Assembly: GCA_963923035.1 (NCBI GenBank)
Contig: CAWUKT010000002.1
Span: 1 to 64,000, forward strand
DNA from: CAWUKT01 sp963923035
Lineage (GTDB): Bacteria; Bacteroidota; Bacteroidia; J057; JADKCL01
DNA: 64,000 bases
Direction of reading: 5' to 3'
Position numbers and translations under genes: made by a program
Shown here: positions 1 through 7,172 of the stretch, in pieces
Layout of the letters: every line of letters begins with the position of its first letter
Position numbering within the stretch: the stretch's first letter is position 1
Notes under the pieces: model-generated
Told to the model about the DNA's origin: nothing
What the model saw: the letters and a program-made list of their open reading frames with translations, nothing else
Database searches by the model: none

Positions 1-1
1 A

Positions 2-334
2 GGTCGCTTTTATCAGATTTATTCTCGGCAGGCATTTTTCAGACACTGCCTAATTGAATTTCTGTTCATCCTACTAAGAGATAGCAGGATATTGAGAACA
101 GCACAGAACTTTTTTGGGGGATCTGCTGGGCAACAACGAGTTCCTAAATCCTTCTTGGAAAAATTCCCTGTCCCATTACCACCCGTTGCACTTCAACGGG
201 AAATCGTTCGCGAGGTTTTTTCAATCAGAGAAGAAGCTCAAAAACTTGAAATCGAAGCAAAACAAGTAATTGAAACTGCAAAAAACGAAGTAATGGCAAT
301 TTTGCTGGGATCGGGAGGGGAAAATGAAAATTAA
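2..334 (+). CDS. hsdS: Type I restriction-modification specificity subunit (HsdS), C-terminal part, cut by window edge
   Basis: HsdS recognises the DNA target for a type I restriction-modification complex. The reading frame is open to the left edge, so the visible 110 codons are the C-terminal end and no true start is in the window. The stretch GSAGQQRVPKSFLEKFPVP followed by LPPVALQREIV is the characteristic end of a target-recognition domain leading into the conserved helix (usually PLPPLxEQxxIV). The remaining residues are a charged coiled-coil-like helix typical of HsdS spacers. The stop codon overlaps the start of the next gene, so the two are probably co-transcribed. The DNA is visibly more AT-rich than most of the window. 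The family call is fairly sure; whether the whole locus is functional cannot be seen. Confidence 0.8.
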   Translation, partial: GRFYQIYSRQAFFRHCLIEFLFILLRDSRILRTAQNFFGGSAGQQRVPKSFLEKFPVPLPPVALQREIVREVFSIREEAQKLEIEAKQVIETAKNEVMAILLGSGGENEN

Positions 335-1547
335 ATTTCTTGCTGTCCTGAAAAAAGTAGTTCATCCAGAACATTATCTCCTGAGCAAACTGTTCCCACT
401 TGTTCAAGCGGAAGCCAGTGGGCTAGGGGATTTAGATCTTGAAACAGTAAGGAGTTGGATTAGTATTGACTATTACACTGCTTATGAAGCAGTACCTAAC
501 CGTAAGCAATTGGGCTTTTCGATAGAAATACCGGATTGGGGAGAAGCCTTAGCTGAGCATGAGGAGCCATATTGGGAGCTTACCAGAAAGTTAATAGATA
601 CCCCCAGTCAATCTTTAAATGACAATGAATCCTGTTTCATCAGGGAGCTCCAGAGTGACTCTGAAATGGTTGAATCAATCTTGAGGTATGAAGATGATTT
701 TATTCTTGAAGATTTTAGGAGGTACCAGCCCGAAATATTTTCGATAGAAATGAGGCTACGTGAGGTGCTGAATTACATTTTGGCATATAACCTCAAGAAT
801 AATCCCATGGATGAATTTTTAAAAGAATTCGAGGGAGCTGAACTTGCAAATAAACAGATGAATAAAAATAAAGAATTGCAAAGAAAGCGGTACCGAGAAT
901 ACTATGAAAACGAATTGTTTCATGTCGTTTTTACTAAATACAGTGTCATTCGTGGCGAAAAGCAGAAAAAACCTAAAGGGGATGAGATCCTTCAAAAAAT
1001 TCAAACAGCAAACTCTTTTGAGGAATTGAAACAAGCTTTGTACAACATCACTTTTTCTGACTTAAATCCAGCTCACGCTACTTTTTTAAATGACATAAAA
1101 TCGCACCTCCTCCCCATTGAAACTATGCGGAATGATATTATGCATACCCGCAAACCAAGTGTAGATAATGAACAAAAATATGAGCAAGCTAAGATTGCAT
1201 TGCTGGGACTGATTGAATCATTTTGGGAAGCCGAAAGGATTCACTTACCTAACGCCGAGAGAATAAAGGAATACCTTCTTGAAGTAATATTTAATGATGA
1301 TAATTTTGAGCTTCTTGAAGATGATACGGTCAGGTTTGTGGATTTGAACTTTCAAGAACAAGAAATGTGGGTTGAGGAATTTAAACCAGCGATTATTGAA
1401 CAAGTTGGTGAATTGTTAAGTGTAAATTATGGGTATGATCTATCAGAGAAGCTAGAGGAGCAATTTTATGCAAACCTTGATGAAAGAATTGAAGAACTGA
1501 AAACAGGAGAACCAGAAATTGACTCAAATGCCTCAGAGGCAAATTGA
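324..1547 (+). CDS. Hypothetical protein with a HEPN-type RNase motif, coupled to hsdS
   Basis: I do not recognise the full-length family. The 407-residue product is soluble, acidic and has no signal peptide or membrane segment. At residues 269-274 it carries RNDIMH, which fits the HEPN RNase signature (Arg, a polar residue, three more, His), inside a helical segment of about residues 170-310. This resembles the Swt1-like HEPN arrangement. The start overlaps the hsdS stop by 11 bases, indicating translational coupling. HEPN nucleases such as RloC and PrrC are known to sit in type I restriction loci, so a defensive RNase role is a reasonable inference. The gene is AT-rich relative to most of the window, suggesting transfer. 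Catalytic activity is unproven. Confidence 0.75.
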   Translation: MKIKFLAVLKKVVHPEHYLLSKLFPLVQAEASGLGDLDLETVRSWISIDYYTAYEAVPNRKQLGFSIEIPDWGEALAEHEEPYWELTRKLIDTPSQSLNDNESCFIRELQSDSEMVESILRYEDDFILEDFRRYQPEIFSIEMRLREVLNYILAYNLKNNPMDEFLKEFEGAELANKQMNKNKELQRKRYREYYENELFHVVFTKYSVIRGEKQKKPKGDEILQKIQTANSFEELKQALYNITFSDLNPAHATFLNDIKSHLLPIETMRNDIMHTRKPSVDNEQKYEQAKIALLGLIESFWEAERIHLPNAERIKEYLLEVIFNDDNFELLEDDTVRFVDLNFQEQEMWVEEFKPAIIEQVGELLSVNYGYDLSEKLEEQFYANLDERIEELKTGEPEIDSNASEAN

Positions 1548-1648
1548 GTTGTTGGTTGAGAGCTCATTTAGAGTTGTAGAAATTTTCTCAAATCCTCCCA
1601 AAACACCTCTTGGGGGTTCGAAATATCGGAAGGGTTCTCCGCAAAATC

Positions 1649-1677
1649 AAAAAGTCCCTTGGTTGGGACTTTTTTTG
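1649..1677 (+). terminator. Rho-independent terminator after the HsdS/HEPN pair
   Basis: A perfect 10-bp stem (1649-1658 pairing with 1665-1674) encloses the loop TTGGTT and runs straight into a T tract. It lies 100 bases after the HEPN-like gene and closes that transcription unit. It also separates that unit from the four-helix-bundle relic that follows. Confidence 0.8.
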
Positions 1678-1690
1678 TTTTGGGGGGAGG

Positions 1691-1998
1691 GGAAACAAGG
1701 ATATTTATCTATTGCTCAGAGAAGCTAAATTTGACCGAAATGTCCGTGATCAACCCTCCCGCGCCAGAAAGAGTGTCCTATTGAATCTTGCGGAAGGTTC
1801 AGGACGATTTCCATGAAAGACAAGCGGAATTTTTTCATCATCGGTCGCGCTCCGGCATTGGAATACATCGCCATCATGGACGTGATCGAAGATTTGGAAC
1901 TGTTGTCCCCAGAAAATGCCGAGCGATACCGGGTCCGTTACGAACAGATTTCAAAGATGATTTTTGGGGTAATTCGGGGGATCGAAAGAAGGATTTGA
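1691..1998 (+). pseudogene. Four-helix-bundle protein (23S rRNA intervening-sequence type), truncated and frameshifted
   Basis: The first frame gives DIYLLLREAKFDRNVRDQPS followed by SVLLNLAEGSGRF. The second frame, from the ATG at 1813, gives KDKRNFFIIGRAPALEYIAI and the closing helices to the stop at 1996-1998. Joined, these match the S23/four-helix-bundle family (usual length about 110-130 residues), whose hallmark is NIAEGSGR. Adding one T in the T run at 1808-1810 would restore the frame as RFSMKDKR. The usual N-terminal helix is missing, and the terminator at 1649-1677 lies where it should begin. So there are two lesions, truncation and a one-base deletion. The frameshift alone could be a sequencing error. 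Confidence 0.7.
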
Positions 1999-2068
1999 TA
2001 GATAAATACCAGACCAACCCCCATTTTCCTACCCCATTAAAATGCAAACAAATCCAGCCGGAACCGAT

Positions 2069-2653
2069 TCAATATTCCGTGAGCGCATTCAAGAAGAGCG
2101 TGGCCGCCACGCCAAAGCCAGCCCCGGAGACAAACAAGTTCCAATTGTTGTGCTCGCCTTTGATCAATTTGGTATGGATCCACAAAGCGAACATAAAGAG
2201 CAGTACGATTAGGATTTGCCCGACCTCAATGCCAAGGTTAAATACCAACAAGGGGGCGATGATATTGTCAGTGAACAGCATGACCTTAAAGTTGCTTGCA
2301 AAAGCCAACCCATGAATCAGCCCAAATACCAGAGCAATCGCATATTTTACCCTGGCATTTGAAAACCGACCCTTTTGACCAAGATTCATGACATTGGTAA
2401 TGGCCGTAATCATGATGGTAAAGGGGATGAGCATGTCGATGATCCTGGGATCTGCCGGAATGATATCCAGCGCACTTAAAATAAGCGTTCCAGAATGCCC
2501 AATGGTAAATGCCGTAATGATGACCAATACCTGCCTCCATTGTGCAATGGTAAAGGCCGCACACAACGTCATCACAAATAAAAGATGGTCGTAAGCATTG
2601 ATATCAACGATATGCTCCCATCCTTGGACAAAAAATGAGCCTAAGTCGTTCAT
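2069..2653 (-). CDS. HupE/UreJ-family integral membrane protein
   Basis: This 194-residue protein is almost entirely hydrophobic, with about six membrane helices. It carries the family's typical histidines: NAYDHLLFV near the N-terminus, ITAFTIGHSGTL, and GLIHGLAFA in the fourth helix. HupE/UreJ relatives are linked to nickel or cobalt uptake, but the subgroup that accompanies DUF6702 in Bacteroidota has no demonstrated substrate. It starts 9 bases after the DUF6702 gene on the same strand, so the two form an operon. The start ATG is unambiguous. The family call is solid; metal transport is inference. Confidence 0.85.
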   Translation of the reverse strand: MNDLGSFFVQGWEHIVDINAYDHLLFVMTLCAAFTIAQWRQVLVIITAFTIGHSGTLILSALDIIPADPRIIDMLIPFTIMITAITNVMNLGQKGRFSNARVKYAIALVFGLIHGLAFASNFKVMLFTDNIIAPLLVFNLGIEVGQILIVLLFMFALWIHTKLIKGEHNNWNLFVSGAGFGVAATLFLNALTEY

Positions 2654-2662
2654 CTAAAAAAG

Positions 2663-3208
2663 TTAGAGGGTCAGAGTGACGGTTTCATAGCCGATTTCAG
2701 CCGGGTGGTTGTGCTCCTCCAACAGAGGAGAAAGGTGCAACGTAATCCGATTGACTTGCGAATACCGAAACTTTTCGAATAGAAGGGTGTTTTTCACCCA
2801 AACCTTATCTCCCTTTTTCAATGCAAGAGGGGTATCAGAAAATTTAATGGTCAGGGTGTTATAGGCTTTATTGACCTCAGAGGATTGGTACTCCAAAGGA
2901 ATTCTTTCCCCATTTACCTCAATCAAATAGTTCTTACTGAAGTAATTCTCAATTCCTTCTTGGTCTGTGGGGCCAAGATCGAACACATTGATATTTGATG
3001 GAAGTGTTGGATTGATACATTTCTCAAAGTCATCAATAAAGACCCTGCACTCCATCCGAATACTTTTTGCCCCCTGATTGTACTCAATCAACGAGGCCGA
3101 CAACTTCAATGGATGATCGTTGGCTGGAGGTGGATTCTTAAACCCAGAAAGTGCAAGGAAAAGGCCTAGCAGGAGAATTGAGGTATGAAACTGAAACTTA
3201 GGATTCAT
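2663..3208 (-). CDS. DUF6702-family exported protein
   Basis: The 181-residue product begins with a signal peptide (basic start, hydrophobic core to about residue 22). A beta-rich domain follows, starting with HPLKLSASLIEYNQGAKSI and VECRVF-like strands. This HP-x-K/L-S-x-x-x-I-x-Y pattern is the mark of the DUF6702 family, which is nearly always encoded beside HupE/UreJ. Its role is unknown; a periplasmic or outer-membrane-associated partner of the transporter is the natural guess. It is the first gene of the minus-strand pair, with 244 bases separating it from the divergent OmpA-family gene. Confidence 0.75.
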   Translation of the reverse strand: MNPKFQFHTSILLLGLFLALSGFKNPPPANDHPLKLSASLIEYNQGAKSIRMECRVFIDDFEKCINPTLPSNINVFDLGPTDQEGIENYFSKNYLIEVNGERIPLEYQSSEVNKAYNTLTIKFSDTPLALKKGDKVWVKNTLLFEKFRYSQVNRITLHLSPLLEEHNHPAEIGYETVTLTL

Positions 3209-3452
3209 CTTTGATCAATAAGGTGTAGTGCTCTTAGTGAGTTGAACAGTACAGGTACGTTCACCCCGCCAAAAATGCAACATTGTTGCAAAATACTTAA
3301 ACTCCAACAATGCTTCAAACAGAACCCGGAAAATGTCCGGGGAAGTTCGTGAGGAACGAAGCGACAAAATCTCAAAAAGGATGTGAGGCTCACCCGGATG
3401 GAATGTATCTTCTTGCAATTGCTCCGTTATTCTTTTGTACTCAACAAGAAAT

Positions 3453-4139
3453 ATGAAAAGTCTATACACATTGTTATTCGCTGTTTTTTGCTCCTCCCTC
3501 CTTGTTGGACAGAATTTGAAGCCCACTGAAGAAGCCGTTTTGCTCCATGTCGTGGTAACTGATTTTTCCGGTAATCCGTTGGAAAATGAAATCGTGATGT
3601 TCCGGGGAGAAAAACAGCAGAAGAGAGTCAAGCGGCTTACCAAAGCGGACGGGAAATTTGACATCCTGTTACCCAAAGGAGACACCTACAGTATTCTGTA
3701 CCAGGATTTTCTGGAGGACAAAGCCTACAGCACCATTGAAGTCCCTGATGAGCCCGGTATGGGCGAAGCCACGTTGACCGTGAAGATGGAGAGTGAACAG
3801 GATGTTGTCTACGAATTGGACATCCATTTTGAGTCGGCAAAAGCGATCATCAATTCCCAATCTTTCCAACTTCTGGATGATTTGGTGGAGGTGATGAAGC
3901 GGAAAACAAAAATGAAGATCGAAGTCGCAGGACATACCGACTCGGATGGAACTGCGGAAAGCAATTTGAAATTGTCCAAAGGCCGCGCCAATGCCGTCAA
4001 AACTTATTTGATCGAGAAGGGGATCTCATCCAACCGGATTCAAACGGTGGGCTACGGAGAATCCAAGCCGGTCGAATCGAACGACAGTGTCCGAGGCAAG
4101 GCCCGCAACCGACGAACAGAGGTTCGGATAATTCAATAA
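3453..4139 (+). CDS. OmpA-family outer membrane/peptidoglycan-binding protein
   Basis: The preferred start is the ATG at 3453. It gives a clean signal peptide (MKSLYTLLFAVFCSSLL then VGQ), whereas the longer frame needs a TTG start. Residues about 25-110 form a carboxypeptidase-regulatory or Cna-B-like beta sandwich (VVVTDFSGNPLENEIVMF). Residues about 120-228 are an OmpA C-terminal domain with the diagnostic AGHTDSDGTAESNLKLSKGRA-type motif (Asp and Arg that bind diaminopimelate) and the closing RRTEVRI. It probably tethers the outer membrane to peptidoglycan. It is monocistronic; the next gene is almost 800 bases away. Confidence 0.88.
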   Translation: MKSLYTLLFAVFCSSLLVGQNLKPTEEAVLLHVVVTDFSGNPLENEIVMFRGEKQQKRVKRLTKADGKFDILLPKGDTYSILYQDFLEDKAYSTIEVPDEPGMGEATLTVKMESEQDVVYELDIHFESAKAIINSQSFQLLDDLVEVMKRKTKMKIEVAGHTDSDGTAESNLKLSKGRANAVKTYLIEKGISSNRIQTVGYGESKPVESNDSVRGKARNRRTEVRIIQ

Positions 4140-4926
4140 GAGGGATGAAAATCTCATTCGGCTCCTCACTTTCGTTTCGGTCGCCCAAAGCGGCTTGGGG
4201 CTGCTCGCTCAACCCCGAACCTTTTCCGCTCCACTCCTGACTCCATTCGCCCAACCACCCCACTCCTTTTTCCCAGCCCACAACCAAGACAGCCCAACAC
4301 CAACACCGGGAATTCCCGGCACCAAACTGGAGGCGCCCCGCAATGAAGCAAGCCCTCTCAACCCCATTGCCTGACCAGCCCAATGGAACAACCAGACTCT
4401 TCCCGTCTTTGACCACATTCGCCCAACACCTCCACCGAGCACGGCCAGCATGCAACCGCATCACCCTCCCCCAGCCTTGGGCGCACGGACCAAAGGTTCG
4501 GGTAGGTCGACCACAATGCCTGACACACTTCGCATTTCAGCTGGAAAGGGTCAGAGGGAGACCAAGTGAAGCCGGCGAAGGGGAAGGAAAATGGAATTGT
4601 AGCTTAGAATTCCTCAGCTCAGAAATGCCTCTACCCAAGGGCGAAACAGGAAAAAGGACACCCAAAGGAAGGCCATTCCAGCGCCTGAGGGCCGGTCTTC
4701 ACGCCACCCCCCCCAGATTGGGGGGCATTTTTAAAGGTGGAGACGATTTCAGAGGGAACTTGATTCAATTATTGGGGAAATAACCGGGTTTAGGGACAAT
4801 TATTCCCCCAATTCGTCCGGGGCGAAAATCATGTGGTACTGTTGCAATGTCGGTTTGAGGCAAACTGCCGCACCGACCGCCGCCGGAACCTCTCCGCCGG
4901 TGTTATGTCCTACAATTGTATGCCTT
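4140..4926. other. Gene-free stretch of about 790 bases
   Basis: Several long open frames exist here but none has protein-like composition, a plausible start or a recognisable motif. The + strand between about 4200 and 4500 is strongly pyrimidine- and adenine-rich with few G (repeated CCCAAC, CACC and CCACTCC units). That makes stop codons rare and produces artefact frames. Near 4709-4725 there is a C6-AGATT-G6 hairpin followed by CATTTTTAAA, a possible terminator. Nothing else can be supported. Confidence 0.6.
4709..4735 (+). terminator. Possible terminator hairpin in the gene-free stretch
   Basis: Six C (4709-4714) pair with six G (4720-4725) across the loop AGATT, followed by CATTTTTAAA. 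The stem is short and made of homopolymers, and the closest upstream gene ends 570 bases earlier, so the function is uncertain. Confidence 0.35.
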
Positions 4927-5436
4927 ATGAGCAATTTGTTTGTCAATCGTTTGTCGGCGGTCATTTCGGATGCCGACCTCCAACGCATCACCGCCAACCT
5001 GGCCGATGCCCAACAGACCATGCCCTTCCTCGTTGGTTTGACCGAACGGGAGCGCCGCCGACTGCCCAAGATCCGCCGCGACAACCGCCTCTTTGTCGAA
5101 GAAGCGGTCCAGGCCCTCGATGAGAACCAAACCTGGTTGCCCGGCTATGTAAACCCCCTCGAAATTCGGAAAGACTTCCAGTTGTACAACCGGCTCAAGC
5201 AGGTCGAGCTGATCCTGGGTCAACTGTACGAGTGGGTCGTCCATACCCGTATTCTTGCGGGATCGGAATCGTACCAAGGCTGCCTCCTGTTCTACCGCAT
5301 GGCCAAGCAAGCCGCACAATCGGGCGTGCCGGGAGCCCAGCATGTGGTGACGATGTTGCGGGAGCGGTTCCAGACCCATTCGGGTGGAACCCATGATCTC
5401 CTTCAGGTAAACGAGGAGACCGAAGTAGAAGTGTAG
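4927..5436 (+). CDS. Conserved hypothetical protein of a Bacteroidota-type family
   Basis: The start is placed at the ATG at 4927 (MSNLFVNRLSAVISDADLQR), because the 32 codons upstream look like random translation. The 169-residue product is soluble and mostly helical. It has the pattern MPFLVGLTERERRRLPKIRR, then an acidic FVEEAVQALDENQTWLPGYV segment, and a C-terminal helix with ARG-like LYEWVVHTRILAGSESYQG. I know this layout (LT-x-x-ER-x-x-LPK, then a central FVE and AGSEAY motif) from unnamed small proteins common in this phylum, but no function is established. A strong terminator follows 24 bases after the stop. Confidence 0.75.
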   Translation: MSNLFVNRLSAVISDADLQRITANLADAQQTMPFLVGLTERERRRLPKIRRDNRLFVEEAVQALDENQTWLPGYVNPLEIRKDFQLYNRLKQVELILGQLYEWVVHTRILAGSESYQGCLLFYRMAKQAAQSGVPGAQHVVTMLRERFQTHSGGTHDLLQVNEETEVEV

Positions 5437-5459
5437 GGGAACGGATAAATTGATTGGGG

Positions 5460-5492
5460 GCGGCCCTGCTTCGGCGGGGCCGCTTCTTTTTT
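5460..5492 (+). terminator. Rho-independent terminator
   Basis: GCGGCCC (5460-5466) pairs with GGGCCGC (5477-5483), followed by a T-rich tract to 5492. It ends transcription of the small hypothetical gene and sits directly before the convergent oxidoreductase pseudogene. Confidence 0.8.
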
Positions 5493-5498
5493 AAGGCG

Positions 5499-6145
5499 CT
5501 AAGACACCGTCACCACCTGCCGGTGGTACCCCACATCTTCCAGATGGTCCACCATAAATTCCGCCACCGCCTTCCGGCTCACCAGCATGCCCTGCACCGC
5601 GCCGTCGGTCGACACGTGCGCTGGCTTGTCTTGCTGCGAATTCGTCAGGCCAACGGGGCGGACGATGGTCCAGTCCAACTCCGAGGGCGCCAGGAGATTC
5701 TCCTGGCGTTCGTGGTCGTGGTAGCCATACCGAATATTGCTGTTGTCGATGGTCCAGCGGAACCAAAAGGGCAGCGCCTGCCGGCTTTCGTGGACGCCCC
5801 AGGCCGAGACGGTGAGGAGCGTCGGATGCCATGTGGCGGCGCGAGGCGCAACAGATGGGCCATCGTGTCGGACAGCAACGTCTTAGGCGCTCGCAATTTG
5901 GACCAGGGGAAATCGCTGGTGCGGGAAATATTGAGGGTGGTGATGACCGCGGTGCAGCCATTCAGAGCCGATTCCAGGTGCACAGGGTCGCTGGGCGTTC
6001 CCTGGACCACCGTGACAAAATCGGGCTGGGGATCGATTTTCTGCACGTCCCGAACCAAAATCGAAGTGGAGACTTCATCCTGCACCAAGCGTTTGAGAAC
6101 TTCTTTTCCCAACCTGCCCGTTGCGCCCAGTAAACATACTTTCAT
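5499..6145 (-). pseudogene. NAD(P)-binding (NmrA/SDR-like) oxidoreductase, one-base frameshift
   Basis: The first part starts MKVCLLGATGRLGKEVLKRL, a Rossmann GATGxxG nucleotide-binding motif, and stays coherent for about 105 residues to HGIRR. The frame then becomes nonsense. A different minus-strand frame continues the protein perfectly (LLTVSAWGVHESRQALPFWF, then LDWTIVRPVGLTN, then VSRKAVAEFMVDHLE) to a TAG at 5499-5501. The total length, 647 bases, is one short of a multiple of three. One missing C near 5826 explains it (R-R-L-L restored). With the repair this is a 215-residue atypical short-chain dehydrogenase or epimerase. The conserved second half suggests a very recent mutation or a base-calling error. 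A good promoter lies upstream. Confidence 0.8.
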
Positions 6146-6170
6146 CTTGTTTCGCTAATCGTTGGAAGCG

Positions 6171-6202
6171 CAAAGGTACAGGGTCGCCGAACAGGTCCCC
6201 AA
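6171..6202 (-). promoter_or_regulatory. Bacteroidota-type promoter for the NmrA-like gene
   Basis: On the minus strand the -7 box TACCTTTG (complement of 6171-6178) matches the phylum consensus TAnnTTTG exactly. A TTG -33 element (complement of 6200-6202) lies 21 bases upstream. The start codon at 6145 is about 25 bases downstream. Confidence 0.55.
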
Positions 6203-6250
6203 CTCCGGAGGGCGAAAAATGCCCTGGCAGCAGCCTCCTCCTGACCGCCT

Positions 6251-7023
6251 CTACAACGCCCGCTTCAACTTTTTCCGCCCCACCGGCACCATCTTCGCCA
6301 GCGATTTACGGATCATCTTCTTCAATTTTCCCTTCGTGATCAGATAGTACCAGAGGTTGGCCACGTTCGCGGGGCAGAGGAAAACCAGGCCATCCCTGTT
6401 CGCGTAGCCCGGATTGAGGCGCGCGTAGTAATTGATATGGGGGTCTTCCAGGTCCTTATTCGAGATGTGGTAGGCCTGTTTCGACGCAATCTGAACCCGG
6501 GAATGGACAATGCCCCGCTCGGGATCAAATTCGCCCGAAAGGCATTGGGCGCCAACCTTTTTACTGAGCTGCTCCAGCGTATCGGACCATTTGTTCGTGG
6601 GTTCGTCGGGGTGGGGAAAAAATACTTGGTGCCCTTGGCCATCACGAGGTAGGACCGGTAAGTTCCCGCGTCTCCCCACACCACCAATTTGCCCTTGCGG
6701 AACTTCAGGTGATGGTCCAGGAACAATTTGACCAGGGCAAAGGGAATCAAAGACTTGCCCCGAAAATCTTTCCGCATGGAAAAATGTCCCATGTACACCG
6801 TCCGGTAGGTCCTGTTTCCATGTTCGGTGAGGCCGTCCCGAATCCCGGAAAAACCGATCAGTCTTCCGGAACGGGTGAAGAACAGTGCGTAGGAATCAAA
6901 CAACCGCATGCTCTTTTGAAAGGCCTGGTAATCAACGTTGAAGTAGTCCTGGTAAATGAGCCACATGGGGTCAAAAAGATCGTTCTCATGTATCTCGTCG
7001 ATGGTCAAAAACTTCGTTTTCAT
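6251..7023 (-). pseudogene. GNAT-fold acyltransferase-like protein, one-base frameshift
   Basis: The ATG at 7023 opens MKTKFLTIDEIHENDLFDPM and runs about 135 residues with a GNAT-like core: a strand (LIGFSGIR), then HFSMRKDFRGKSLIPFALVK, which resembles the acetyl-CoA-binding motif A (R-x-x-x-RGK-x-L). After KYFFP the frame goes out of register. The correct continuation (HPDEPTNKWSDTLEQLSKKV to the basic C-terminus RKKLKRAL) is in another frame. The span, 773 bases, is one short of a multiple of three, and one extra C in the C4 run near 6613-6618 would restore it. The repaired product has about 257 residues. The substrate is unknown. The frameshift could be genuine or a homopolymer error. 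Confidence 0.72.
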
Positions 7024-7172
7024 GGTGGTCGCGTGTTGATTTTTTTTTGGAGAGAGAACCATTCGGATGAAAGTTCCCTGCATTCAGAATCACGACACGG
7101 CAACTGAAAATTTCCCCTACGTCGATGGAGGAAAGTTTGAGAAAAGGAAAAATGAAGGGGAAGAAATGCAAC

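Noticed and set aside
1519..1728. Small plus-strand ORF overlapping the end of the HEPN-like gene
   Set aside because: It contains the terminator hairpin and has no start signal or recognisable motif.
3997..4464. Open frames in the gene-free stretch at 4.0-4.8 kb on both strands
   Set aside because: They arise from the low-complexity, stop-poor sequence and lack plausible starts, motifs and codon usage.
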